Of a stretch of 64,000 nt of DNA, positions 46,510-61,162 are shown piece by piece (position 1 is the first letter of the stretch; each line of letters starts with the position of its first letter). The stretch lies in contig JAQJVL010000322.1 in assembly GCA_035578905.1 (NCBI GenBank), positions 1,005,886 to 1,069,885 on the forward strand. Reading direction: 5' to 3'. A program made the position numbers and the translations under genes. The notes beneath the pieces were generated by a model. The model worked only from the letters and a program-made list of their open reading frames with translations, was not told the DNA's origin and ran no database searches. The DNA comes from Stictocephala bisonia (taxonomy: Eukaryota > Arthropoda > Insecta > Hemiptera > Membracidae).

Positions 46510-49038
46510 AAATACCCCCAACACATAAGACATCTGACTGACCACCTACCCACCTAATATACTAGACTAACCACACCTTACATACAACACCTTTGATTGA
46601 CCACCTACCTACCCAACACACACAGTACCCTCGATAGGCCACACACCTTCCCAACACATAACACATCCGACTGACCACCTACCCACTAAATATACTAGAC
46701 TAACCAAACGTACATACAAGACTTTTGATTGGCCCTCTACCTACCCTACACACACAGTACTCTCGATAGGCCACTCACCTCCCCAACACATAAGACATCT
46801 GACTGACCACCTACCCACTCAATATACTAGACTAACCACACTCTACATACAAGACTTTTGATTGATCATCTACCCACTCAACACACAGAGAACCTCGACA
46901 GGCCACCCACCTCCCCAACACATAAGACATCCGACTGACCACTTACCCACCTAATATACTAGACTAACCACACCTTACATACAAATCCTTTGATTGACCA
47001 CCTACCTACCCAACACACACAGTACCCTCGATAGGCCACTTACCTTCCCAACACATAACACATCTGACTGACCATCTACCCACCTAATATACTAGACTAA
47101 CCACACCTTACATACAAGACCTTTGATTGACCAACTACCTACCCCTCTCGACACATAATACATTTGACCACCTACCCACCTAATATACTAGACTAACCAC
47201 ACGCTACATTCAAGACTTTTGATTGACCATCTACCTACTCAATACACACAAAACACTTGTTTGATCACACATCAACTTAACAAACACAACTGTCGATTGA
47301 CACTTTACCTTCCCAGAGCATAAGACTTTTGAAGGACCGTCTACCAAAGATACAAAAATCATGATAAACAAACTACACACTCTGCAGACATGACTTAAAA
47401 TACCATCATACTACCATGAAAATAGTCCTATTGACATACCTATACCCATCAAATATACGTACCACACACCGTACATAAAGGACTTATGTTTACTTACCCA
47501 CATACTAATCAGACAAGACTCTTGATTGACCATCCATCTCCGTAACATTTATGGATAACCTACCTACCAAACATACATACCACACACCATAAAATCATGA
47601 CTTAACATTCCACCAACCTACTCAACACACAAAACCTCTGATAGATCATCCACCTAACCTTTACATAAAACTTTTGATTGACTCACAATCCTAACATTCA
47701 TGAACATCCATCCTCCTAAACATACGACTTAACCACCCACAAATACAAGACTTTATGTATAACCACCTATTTAACATACGTACCACACACCATAAAATCA
47801 TGACTTAACAGTCCACCCACCTAATCAACACACAACACCTCTGATAGATCATCCACCTAACCATTACATAAAACCTATGATAGACCACCAACACACATGA
47901 ACAACCTACCTACCTACGTAACATCCAACACTCTTGACTTACCGCCCACCTACTCAACACACAGATAGACTACGTACATAACAACACACATGACTCTTAA
48001 TAGACCAATCCACCTACCTCTACACACAATTCCTTAGGACACACCCTCCTCCCACCACTCATCCACCATAAAAACACTATTGCTTCATATAATCATGTTT
48101 CAAAATAACATTATTACACTGTAAGATAGGTTTAATATAGCTAAAGACCTAAGTTAGGTGGATGATCTATCGATTGACCACCTACCTACCCAACACACAC
48201 AGTACACTCGATAGGCCACACACCTTCCCAACACATAACACATCCGACTGACCATCTACCCACCTAATATACTAGACTAACCACACCTTACATACAAGAC
48301 CTTTGATTGACCACTCACCCCTCTCGACACATAATACATTTGACCACCTACCCACCTAATATACTAGACTAACCACACGCTACATTCAAGACTTTTGATC
48401 GACCATCTACCTACTCAATACACACAAAACACTTGTTTGATCACACATCAACTTAACAAACACAACTGTCGATTGACACTCCACCTTCCCAGAGCATAAG
48501 ACTTTTGAAGGACCGTCTACCAAAGATACAAAAATCATGATAAACAAACTACACACTCTGCAGACATGACTTAAAATACCATCATACTACCATGAAAATA
48601 GTCCTATTGACATACCCATACCCATCAAATATACGTACCACACACCGTACATAAAGGACTTATGTTTACCCACCCACATACTAATCAGACAAGACTCTTG
48701 ATTGACCATCCATCTCCGTAACATTCATGGATGACCTACCTACCAAACATACATACCACACACCATAAAATCATGACTTAACATTCCACCAACCTACTCA
48801 ACACACAAAACCTCTGATAGATCATCCACCTAGCCTTTACATAAAACTTTTGATTGACTCACAATCCTAACATTCATGAACATCCATCCTCCTAAACATA
48901 CGACTTAACCACCCACAAATAAAAGACTTTATGTATAACCACCTATTTAACATACGTACCACACACCATAAAATCATGACTTAACAGTCCACCCACCTAA
49001 TCAACACACAACACCTCTGATAGATCATCCACCTAACC
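46510..49038 (+). repeat. E2 left arm, CA-rich array of ~133-bp units
   Basis: Repeated phrases on the plus strand: ATTGACCACCTACCTACCCA, CACACACAGTACCCTCGATA, CACCTAATATACTAGACTAA. They return about every 130 bp (for example 46,590, 46,730, 46,860, 46,990) and then with deletions. The plus strand is nearly free of G-rich runs and strongly enriched for C and A, the mirror of the right arm. Confidence 0.85.
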
Positions 49039-49329
49039 ATTACATAAAACCTATGATAGACCACCAACACACATGAACAACCTACCTACCTACGTAACAT
49101 CCAACACTCTTGACTTACCGCCCACCTACTCAACACACAGATAGACTACGTACATAACAACACACATGACTCTTAATAGACCAATCCACCTACCTCTACA
49201 CACACAATTCCTTAGGACACACCCTCCTCCCACCACTCATCCACCATAAAAACACTATTGCTTCATATAATCATGTTTCAAAATAACATTATTACACTGT
49301 AAGATAGGTTTAATATAGCCAAAGACCTA
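46994..49329 (+). repeat. 1.18-kb direct duplication with inversion scar
   Basis: 46,994-48,153 and 48,170-49,329 are direct copies offset by 1,176 bp (for example AATACACACAAAACACTTGT at 47,241 and 48,417). Between them 48,154-48,171 reads TTAGGTGGATGATCTATC, which is right-arm (inverted) sequence. The same scar, CTAAGGTTAGGTGG, follows the second copy at about 49,327 and opens the right arm. Confidence 0.85.
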
Positions 49330-49330
49330 A

Positions 49331-52300
49331 GGTTAGGTGGATGATCTATCAGAGGTGTTGTGTGTTGATTAGGTGGGTGGACTGTTAAGTCATGATTTTA
49401 TGGTGTGTGGTACGTATGTTAAATAGGTGGTTATACATAAAGTCTTGTATTTGTGGGTGGTTAAGTCGTATGTTTAGGAGGATGGATGTTCATGAATGTT
49501 AGGATTGTGAGTCAATCAAAAGTTTTATGTAAAGGTTAGGTGGATGATCTATCAGAGGTTTTGTGTGTTGAGTAGGTTGGTGGACTGTTAAGTCATGATT
49601 TTATGGTGTGTGGTATGTATGTTTGGTAGGTAGGTCATCCATGAATGTTACGGAGATGGATGGTCAATCAAGAGTCTTGTTTGATTAGTATGTGGGTGGG
49701 TAAACATAAGTCTTGTATGTACGAAGTGTGGTACGTATATTGGAAAGGTAGGGGTATGTCAATAGGACTATTTTCATGGTAGTATGATGGTATTTTAAGT
49801 CATGTCTGCAGAGTGTGTAGTTTGTTTATCATGACTTTTGTATCTTTGGTAGCTGGTCTTTCAAAAGTCTTATGATCTGGGAAGGTGGAGTGTCAATCGA
49901 CATTTGTGTTTGTTAAGTTGATGTGTGATCAAACAAGTGTTTTGTGTGTATTGAGTAGGTAGATGGTCAATCAAAAGTCTTGTATGTAGAGTGTGGTTAG
50001 TCTAGTATATTAGGTAAGTAGATGGTCAGTCAGATGTCTTATGTGTTGGGAAGTTGGGTGGCCTATCGAGGGTACTGTGTGTGTTGGGTAAGTAGGTGGT
50101 CAATCAAAGGTGTAGTATGTAAGGTGTGGTTAGTCTAGTATATTAGGTGGGTAGGTGGTAAGTTGTATGTGATATGTGTTGGGAAGGTGTGTGGCCTATC
50201 GGGGGTACTGTGTGTGTTGGGTAGGTAGGTGGTCAATCAAAGGTCTTGTATGTAAGGTGTGGTTAGTCTAGTATATTAGGTGGGTAGGTGGTCAGTCGGA
50301 TGTCTTATGTGTTGGGAAGGTGGGTGGCCTATCGAGGGTCTGTGTGTGTTGAGTGGGTAGATGGTCAATCAAAAGTCTTGTATGTAGAGTGTGGTTAGTC
50401 TAGTATATTGGGTGGGTAGGTGGTCAGTCAGATGTCTTATGGTTTGGGAAGGTGGAGTGTCAATCGAGAGTTGTGTTTGTTAGGTTGATGAGTGATCAAA
50501 CAAGTGTTTTGTGTGTATTGAGTAGGTAGATGGTCAATCAAAAGTCTTGTATGTAGCGTGTGGTTAGTCTAGTATATTAGGTGGGTAGGTGGTCAAATGT
50601 ATTATGTGTCGAGAGGGGTGAGTGGTCAATCAAAGGTCTTGTATGTAAGGTGTGGTTAGTCTAGTATATTAGGTGGGTAGATGGTCAGTCAGATGTCTTA
50701 TGTGTTAGGAAGGTGGGTGGCCTATCGAGTGTACTGTGTGTGTTGGGTAGGTAGGTGGTCAATCAAAGGTCTTGTATATAAGATGTGGATAGTCTAGTAT
50801 ATTAGGTGGGTAGGTGGTCAGTCGGATGTCTTAGGGTTTGGGAAGGTGGAGTGTCAATCGAGAGTTGTGTTTGTTAGGTTGATGAGTGATCAAACAAGTG
50901 TTTTGTGTGTATTGAGTAGGTAGATGGTCAATCAAAAGTCTTGTATGTAGCGTGTGGTTAGTCTAGTATATTAGGTGGGTAGGTGGTCAAATGTATTATG
51001 TGTCGAGAGGGGTGAGTGGTCAATCAAAGGTCTTGTATGTAAGGTGTGGTTAGTCTAGTATATTAGGTGGGTAGATGGTCAGTCAGATGTCTTATGTGTT
51101 AGGAAGGTGGGTGGCCTATCGAGTGTACTGTGTGTGTTGGGTAGGTAGGTGGTCAATCAAAGGTCTTGTATATAAGATGTGGATAGTCTAGTATATTAGG
51201 TGGGTAGGTGGTCAGTCGGATGTGTTATGTGTTGGGAAGGTGATGGCCTATCGAGGGTACTGTGTGTGTTGGGTAGGTAGGTGGTCAATCAAAGGTCTTG
51301 TATGTAAGGTGTGGTTAGTCTAGTATATTAGGTAGGTAGATGGTCAGTCAGATGTCTTATGTGTTGGGAAGTTGGGTGGCCTATCGAGGGTACTGTGTGT
51401 GTTGGGTAGGTAGTTGGTCAATCAAAGGTCTTGTATGTAAGGTGTGGTTAGTCTAGTATATTAGGTGGGTAGGTGGTCAGTCGGATGTCTTATGTGTTGG
51501 GGAGGTGGGTGACCTATCGAGGGTCTGTGTGTGTTGAGTGGGTAGATGGTCAATCAAAAGTCTTGTATGTAGAGTGTGGTTAGTCTAGTATATTGGGTGG
51601 GTAGGTGGTCAGTCAGATGTCTTATGGTTTGGGAAGGTGGAGTGTCAATCGAGAGTTGTGTTTGTTAGGTTGATGTGTGATCAAACAAGTGTTTTGTGTG
51701 TATTGAGTAGGTAGATGGTCAATCAAAAGTCTTGTATGTAGCGTGTGGTTAGTCTAGTATATTAGGTGGGTAGGTGGTCAAATGTATTATGTGTCGAGAG
51801 AGGTGAGTGGTCAATCAAAGGTCTTGTATGTAAGGTGTGGTTAGTCTAGTATATTAGGTGGGTAGATGGTCAGTCGGATGTGTTATGTGTTGGGAAGGTG
51901 TGTGGCCTATCGAGGGTACTGTGTGTTTTGGGTAGGTAGGTGGTTCATCAAAGGTCTTGTATGTAAGGTGTGGTTAGTCTAGTATATTAGGTGAGTAGGT
52001 GGTCAGTCGCATGTGTTATGTGTTGGGAAGGTGTGTGGCCTATCGAGGGTACTGTGTGTGTTGGGTAGGTAGGTGATCAATCAAAAGTCTAGTATGTAGA
52101 GTGTGGTTAGTCTAGTATATTTGGTGGGTAGGAGGTCAGTCAGATGTCTTATGTGTTGGGGAGGTGAGTGGCTAATCGAGAGTACTGTGTGTGTAGGGTA
52201 GGTAGATGGTCAATCAAAAGTCCTGTATATACGGTGTGTGGTTTGTTTATCATGATTTTTATATCTTTGGTCGATGGTCCTTCAAAAGTCTTATGCTTTG

Positions 52301-52640
52301 GGAAGGTGGAGTGTCAATCGAGAGTTGTGTTTGTTAGGTTGATGTGTGATCAAACAAGTGTTTTGTGTGTATTGAGTATGTGAGTGGATAATCAAACGTC
52401 TTCTATGTAGAGTGTATGGTAAGTCTTGTATGTTAAGTAGGTAGAGTCTGTCAATAGTCTTATGTGTTGGGAGGATAGTTGGTCTGTAAAGATAGCTGTG
52501 TGTTGGCTAAGTGGGTAGGAGAGTCTTACTAATGGATAGGTAGGGTTATAGAGCTTGGTAGGTGTCTTGTACATGTGCTTATGGATAGGTAGATGGACAA
52601 TCAAATGTCAAATTCAATGGAGAGTTAAGTGATATATCAG
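49331..52640 (+). repeat. E2 right arm, GT-rich array of ~133-bp units and ~386-bp higher-order units
   Basis: The first 500 bp (49,331-49,860) are the reverse complement of 48,530-49,038. Then come about 18 units of a 133-bp repeat (GGTCAATCAAAGGTCTTGTA … GTCTAGTATATTAGGTGGGT … CCTATCGAGGGTACTGTGTG). A variant block containing GATCAAACAAGTGTTTTGTG recurs at 50,485, 50,885 and 51,680, giving a 386-bp higher-order unit in the first two. The plus strand is G/T-rich throughout. Confidence 0.85.
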
Positions 52641-52691
52641 AGGAACACTGTGTTTACTAGGTGGGAGGTTAGTCAAAAATCTTGTATTTAG

Positions 52692-55250
<2,559 letters not shown>

Positions 55251-56110
55251 AGAAAGATTACTTGTATAGTAGGGGGGTAACCAATCAGAGCGTGGCATTT
55301 GGGTGTGCGCCAGACCAGCAGACGACGTGTACGAAGGTAGCCGACGGTCGCCGGAGTAGTGTATATATTGGTAGAGTAACAACGCGCATGCGCGCCCGAC
55401 CAGCAGACGACGCGTTAGCCATTTATTATAGTGTATTTTATATAGTATAAAGACCGCCATCTTGGATGAGGGAATTTTGGGAGGGAGTTTTCCCACGGGG
55501 TGTGAGTTGGCGCGGGAGGGAAAAGACGCCATATTGGACAAAAAAAAGTTCATTTTATATAGTATAACATGGAAAAAGTTAGGTTGAGAGTGTATTTTAT
55601 ATAGTATAACAAGGTTAACAGTGCATTTTATATAGTATAACATGGAAAAAGATGCCATATTAGACAAAAAAATTCATTTTATATAGTATAAGAGTGTACA
55701 TTTTATATAGTATAACAAGGGAAAGACTGCCATCTTGGATGAGGGAATTTTGGGAGGGAATTTTCCCACGGGGTGTGAGTTGATGCGGGAGGGAAAGACG
55801 CCATATTGGACAAAAAAGTGCATTTTATATAGTATAACATGGAAAAAGACACCATATTGGACAGAAAAAGTGTATTTTATATAGTATAACAAGGTTAACA
55901 GTGCATATAATATAGTATAACATGGAAAAGTTAGGTTAAGAGTGTATTTTATATAGTATAACAAGGTTAACAGTGAATTTTATATAGTATGATGTGGGAA
56001 TTTGGAGGGAAATTTGGGAATTTGATGGAAATTTGAGGTTAGGAAAAGTGAGGTTAGGAAATTTGGCGGGAAATGGGTGCCGCCATCTTGAAAAAGTCAC
56101 GTGACCGCTC
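55251..56110 (-). promoter_or_regulatory. E2 right terminal module block with ~11 TATA-like repeats
   Basis: From the outer end (56,110) leftwards on the minus strand: CAAGATGGCGGC, TTCCC-type repeats, then about eleven copies of TATACTATATAAAATRC between 55,990 and 55,430, each followed by CC(A)TTGTTATAC or CCATGTTATAC, with CCAAGATGGCAGTC and CCAATATGGCGTC between them. Next come the GTCGTCTGCTGGTC and GCGCATGCGC modules (about 55,385-55,410) and the inverted CCAAT box (about 55,280). Order and sequence match E1 and E4. Confidence 0.65.
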
Positions 56111-56202
56111 TCGACCAATCAGAGGCCAGAAAAGTGGGTCCAAAGGTCAATTTGACGCAGAAATCCTGAATTTTAACGGTAATATCGGTATCTTTTCCCT
56201 AC

Positions 56203-58075
56203 TCATGCCATGCCGGGAAGTGAGTAAACTTTACACAGGCCAATATTGTAGTTTGTCATGGTAGTCATTCTAAAATTTTCAAAAATTTCAGCTAATAGTA
56301 AAACGTCTATCTGTAGGTACAAGTCTTGGTACCGTTTCATTGAAGTCGTGTCAAAGGTGGTCCATATGGTCTGTTCACGTGTGTAGTCTTCGTCTGAAAT
56401 AGGTGTTTGTGTCAAATCATTGTAGAACGCCTCCTTGGGAGGAAGTTGGGTTTCGTTAAATTTAGTTACGTCTGTCATGTAAGTGTATGGAAAGACGCCT
56501 TTGCGTAGAAGTAAGTCAGTATTAGTCATACACTGCCCTAAAATTTTGAATTTGGAAGCCTCGATAGAAACTAAGTTGGATACAAGTGTATCCAAAGAAG
56601 CGTTTAAGAATTGGAGATAATCTAGGAAACGTAAAGATTTAAGGGTGACTGAAATGTACTGCTCACTAGTTGTAGCGATACATGACAGTCTTTCTTTTTT
56701 GAATTTACCTAGCCCTTGAATCAGGTGATGACAGTCGTATCATCGCAAGTTGTGAAAAAACACCGGAATGTGTTTAGGAACTGTATAGTTTATATTGCAA
56801 TCGTTGTGAGCAGGTCCCAAGAATTCACCTGTTAGGTGGTTATGGTTAGCCACTTTGTCTCCATCTAAAGGTTTTAGACAAAGGTGACATTTAGTTCCAT
56901 TTTTTAAAATAATTTGTCTTGTTGAGACATATTAATCGGAATGTTTTTATTAATAATTGGTAAGAGTTCCTCAGACTCTGCAATCAAACAATTAATAATG
57001 GTATCTACAGCATCGGGACCGCTGTAGACTTTGGGTTGTTTTACTGGTTTGCCATCACTGTCAATGATTACATAGCAAAAGCCAGAAGGGATGTAATGGG
57101 CAATGTTTGTCGTGTGTGAAGTTGGGGGGTCATTCAGTGTGGTAGATATATGTACAACAAAACTTTTAAAGTAACAGTAAATGGTGAATTGGACTTTGTG
57201 AGTTAGAGTATAGTTCGTAAAGGACATGTATTTTTCGTCCTCAGTGGGTAATCTAGTCTTCTGTGCTCCGTGAGGAGAACACAAATGTAAGTGATTAGTA
57301 AGTGAGTCTTTAGTCCAAAATTTGTGAAGACAGTAGTTACAGTAGAACATAACACCATCGTGTTTAGTTAAGTAAGATAGCAATCGGGACAAGTTTGTAA
57401 TCAAACAGTAGTGGGAGGTAGTGTCTGAAGTAGTAGTAAGTTTACGTCGTGAAGTGAGATATTTTCTTTTGTTATACGTAAAGGGTAAACTTCGTCTTAT
57501 TCATAACCAAACACATTTAATGATATAGCAGGGTTCACTTTTTCAAACTTATCTAAATCAGTAATTTTAATAGGGTACTCAATTCCTGACATGTTTAATT
57601 TATTTTCAAATTATGTCATAAGTTATTCGCCTATTTTTATCGGGATATAACTGGGCAAGTACAGAGTAGAGGAAACATTTATTATCGTTATTTTTTATGT
57701 TTACAATTTCCTGTTTGGAGTGGACAATTTTTTTCGGAGTGGGTACGTAATAAGAGGCGTATAAAGATTTGAATTTAACAATAAAAAGATCTAGGCGTAA
57801 AACATTTTCAAGTACCCCCCCACTACCTTGTCTTAACCAAATACCGACGCTTTCTAAAATTTTCTCGGTAGCTTCTGAATATTGAGTATCTAGAAAGTCG
57901 GAAGGTAACAAAGATCGGGTTTTACCGTGAATGAAGGGAGTTGTAGTAATTTCTTCGTTATTAACAATTTTGGAAAATTTTATTCGGACTGCGATGTACC
58001 ATTTGACTCCCTCGAGCCTGTTTAAATGGTTATTTATTTCAGATTTAATTTAGTTTTTATGTTTGTCCTAGGTAA
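56203..58075 (-). pseudogene. E3: DNA polymerase B copy 2, truncated and broken
   Basis: A second copy of the polymerase in E1, clearly homologous but diverged. It has the N-terminal domain (about 58,060-57,606, with YVPTPKK and CFLYSVLAQLYPDKN), the zinc-finger and exonuclease entry (57,404-56,904, with FYCNYCLHKF and TIYCYFKSF, where the exonuclease Asp-Glu pair is lost), the endonuclease VII-like zinc region (about 56,900-56,780) and an exonuclease segment (56,595-56,203, with LQIDVLLLAEIFENFR). It ends at YSLPGMA, before the palm, so no polymerase active site exists. Stops and frameshifts separate the parts. Its left edge touches the E2 terminus region. Confidence 0.85.
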
Positions 58076-58130
58076 AATAGTATGTAAAATACTACAATAA
58101 TAGACCCACTCTTGGGTATCTCCGGCTCTC

Positions 58131-58826
58131 AGATTCAAGATGGCGGCCACGTTCGGGCATCTTCGGGTCATGTGACTCAGTCCTTCCAACCTTGTGGGAA
58201 TTTTCCCTCCAACAATTTCCCACAGATTTCCTAAATTTCCCTCAAATTCCCTTGTTATACTATATAAAATGCACTTTTTCCCAAGATGGTGGCCTTTCCC
58301 TTGTTATACTGTATAAAATGCTTTCAAGTACTTCTGCCGACCGTCGGCTACTGGTCTGGCGCGCTTGCGTGGGAACTTTACTATTGTGCTACATTAAACA
58401 GCTGTACTCTATGGATTATTTTATATATACACTATAACAAATGCAATATATAATATATATACTATAACAATTTAATACTCTATGTGCCAGAACACAACTG
58501 CACAGACCGGATGACAAACGTGGCTGACCTTGACGCGCATGCGACCCAAATGCTACGCTCTGATTGGTCCCCCCTCCACTCCTCTCTTTTCTCTTTTCTT
58601 CTACTTTTTCCTAACTGTCTCCTCATTCTTTCTCTAATGCTCAATCTGATTGAATGTTGATTGCTCTTGCGTTTTAATTTGATTGTCTAGAGTTTGAACT
58701 TTAGCTATATACTTCGGTGTTATATTTATTTAGTAAATATAAAAACCGCATACTACCTTTAAACGTTTTATATCGCTATCCTATCAATTTTTATTAAACT
58801 AAATTTAATAGTATTCTAACCTAACA
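58131..58826 (+). promoter_or_regulatory. E4 terminal region with promoter-like modules
   Basis: Outer to inner on the plus strand: TTCAAGATGGCGGCCAC (58,132), TTTTCCCTCC/TTTCCCTC units, TATACTATATAAAATGC (58,255), CCCAAGATGGTGGCC (58,275), TATACTGTATAAAATGC (58,305), CGACCGTCGGCTACTGGTC (58,340), CGCGCATGCG (58,533), CGCTCTGATTGG (58,556). A pyrimidine-rich stretch follows and then the polymerase ATG at 58,827. It faces away from E3, so two polymerase starts lie back-to-back across a short gap. Confidence 0.65.
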
Positions 58827-59111
58827 ATGGAATTCTACACATCCGCTTTGAACGGTAACCTTGTTACCGTTTGCCGTAAGTTTAGCACTCGTGGTAAAGA
58901 CCTTCTAACAGTTGTCACTGAAAATAAACACAAAGTTCTTTCCGAATTAAACTTGCAACGAAACAGACTCGGGGAAATTAAATGGTACATTTATGTTCAA
59001 ATTAAATTCGCCAAAATTGTAAATAACGAAGAAATTTCCACTTCGCCTTTCTTTCACGGAAAAACTAGACCTCTGCTATTGAAATTAAAGATTCGCCAGA
59101 CTGTATATTGA
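58827..59111 (+). pseudogene. E4: DNA polymerase B copy 3, N-terminal 94 codons
   Basis: It starts MEFYTSALNGNLVTVCRKFS and continues with LNLQRNRLGEIKWYIYVQIK and PFFHGKTRPLL, matching the N-terminal domains of copies 1 and 2. After PLL the sequence leaves the family and stops at 59,109. It is truncated by deletion or by a rearrangement that left AT-rich DNA to its right. Its upstream modules are intact, so it is the best-preserved 5' end of the family. Confidence 0.8.
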
Positions 59112-59631
59112 AGCCAATGTTAATAGTAATTTGATTGAAGATTTATAAACGCATAATTTGTATTGTCTATTATTGAATGAGAAGGGTATATTGAAGGAGG
59201 TGTATAATGTAAAATAGGATAAGATAATTGTAATATTTTGGAAGGGATTGTCAAGATGATATACTGTAATAATAAATTTGTGTTGTACTTTCACCAGTGT
59301 CAATATATATTACAGGTCCTGGTTTCCTACACTAGGTAAGCGAGTCATTAAAGTTAAATTATTTCGCATTAATTATATAATAATCATTTGTGATTTAACA
59401 TTTTAAACACTTTGAGTTTTGGAGGAAGTAAGAGGTGTACTTGAAGTGCCCAGTTTTACATGGTAGAGAAAGCTTTACAGCATTTATCAATAATACATAA
59501 AAAATATAAAAAAATAACAATTAAATATAGTTTAAAATATCCAAGTTATATAAGTATATTCATTCATTGATCAAATAAGAAACATTACCTCATGATAGGA
59601 CTTAGAAATAAGATATCCATAATAAGCTTAC
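59112..59631. other. AT-rich intron, nothing recognised
   Basis: AT-rich DNA between E4 and the host exon at 59,632. No coding frame or repeat I can support. Confidence 0.5.
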
Positions 59632-59765
59632 CACAGAGGTACTGTGCTGTGAGATGATACACTGGACGTTGAGGTTAGGATGGGTTAAAATGACCGACAG
59701 TTCTGTGAGGTGACCAGCGGCGCGGTCCAGAAGGCTTGGGTAAACTAGCGTCAAACCCCACTTGC
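59632..59765 (-). CDS. Host gene exon
   Basis: Acceptor TAATGTCAG before 59,765 and donor TCTGTG/GTAAGC at 59,632/59,631. It is 134 nt. Its first two bases complete the codon begun in the exon at 60,321, and it ends in phase 0, matching the exon at 42,313. It encodes KWGLTLVYPSLLDRAAGHLT, then ELSVILTHPNLNVQCIISQH and STSV, a strand-rich sequence consistent with an extracellular domain. Confidence 0.88.
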
Positions 59766-60320
59766 CTGACATTAAATAAATATTAGTGAATAATTAACAT
59801 TTTCTTTCCCTGTTGATATACATAATATCACTCTCAATAATGACTAGTGAGTAACCCTAGATCTCCAGATAAAACAAGCACATAATTTACCCTTCTGAAC
59901 ATAAATGTGGTATGACAACTTTACACTAAGTAAACTCGTCAAACATGAAAATAATGCCACCTTGACATGCAGATCAAAATATCACATTTTAAACCTGATG
60001 ATCATGCTGGTGAAAACATAGTATGTTTTTAATATAGGTATAAAAATATCTGATATTTTAATACTACAAAAACAGGTGGTAAATAAAAACAATACTAGTT
60101 ATTTCCTTTGTTGGTTTAAATAGTCCTTCAGCTGTTAATGTAGTAACAAGTCATAGACTAATGCCGAAGGCCAAAGAGACGTGGATTATTCACGAAGTGT
60201 AAATCCTGAAACGTTCGCATGTTGAGCCGTAGGAATTTGGGATTCAAAAATTCATCAGTACTTTTAACAAAATGTACTTTTAACAAAATATTGTTGTTTT
60301 TATAAATGATGTAATCTCAC
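59766..60320. other. Intron of host gene
   Basis: Intron of 555 bp, AT-rich, without recognised features. Confidence 0.6.
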
Positions 60321-60406
60321 CTTGGTCACCAGAAGGAATCGTGCAGTTGTCGCAAGACTCCACACCACCCTCACCACTGCCGTCTCCAGAGCCCTCATCT
60401 TCAGCC
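60321..60406 (-). CDS. Host gene exon, acidic Gly/Ser stretch with CxxC (first exon seen)
   Basis: Acceptor GAAGTAG before 60,406 and donor CCAAG/GTGAGA at 60,321/60,320. It is 86 nt: one base, 28 codons, one base. It encodes AEDEGSGDGSGEGGVESCDN then CTIPSGDQ. The acidic low-complexity stretch followed by CDNC looks like a linker before a folded domain. The reading phase is fixed by the downstream exon. Upstream exons, including the start, are not identified in 60.4-64 kb or lie outside. Confidence 0.78.
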
Positions 60407-60424
60407 CTACTTCAAAAAAATGGG

Positions 60425-61162
60425 TGAACAAAATAGGAGTTTTAACCTTTGGCAAACAATAACAATAACTTGGCAAACGCTAATAAACACATCAAAATCT
60501 CAAATGCAACTTGTAGAAAATGATATTTTGAACAAAACTGTGTAAATAACGTACACAGAAAGCAAATAAATCTTTAATTAAATTAAATTTTATTTATTAC
60601 AAAACAAGTAAAATTAACCTGAAAAGCATTAATATCACCTATTTATTCAGAGAGTTTATTAAAATAAATGTTCAAAATTATATCCATCGACTTCAATATA
60701 TTTTTCTGCTGGTTTTAGAAAAACTATTTTTTCTTTTCCTAGCTCTACTGGGCTTTCCTACATAAATTCCTACATCCCACATCTACATAAAATCATCGTT
60801 ACTACATCCAAATAGTGCCTCATGCGAATATACTTTGACCTAGTAAAGTAATTTTTTTTTTCAATTCAAATCATCGTTGTTGAATACTGATTACTGTGCA
60901 GTATTGCCAACTTAGGAATTCAACTTTCTCACTAAATAGGTGAGATTAATGTTTTTCAGGTTAATTTTACTTGTTTTGTAATGAATAAAGTTTTATTTAA
61001 TTAAACATTTATTTGCTTTCTGTGTACGTTATTCACATAGTTTTGTTCAGAATAAAATTTTCTACAAGTTGTATTTGAGCTTTTGATGTGTTTAATAGCG
61101 TTTGCCAAGTTATTGTTATTGTTTGCCAAAGGTTAAAACTCCTATTTTGTTCACACCATGTT
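60425..61162. repeat. Foldback element with ~230-bp inverted arms
   Basis: Left arm 60,425-60,655 and right arm 60,923-61,162 are inverted copies with few changes, for example GAACAAAATAGGAGTTTTAA at 60,425 with its complement at 61,140, and ACGTACACAGAAAGCAAATA at 60,552 with its complement near 61,012. The unpaired loop is about 270 bp. It starts 19 bp upstream of the acceptor of the host exon at 60,406, so it lies directly beside a splice site. Confidence 0.85.
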
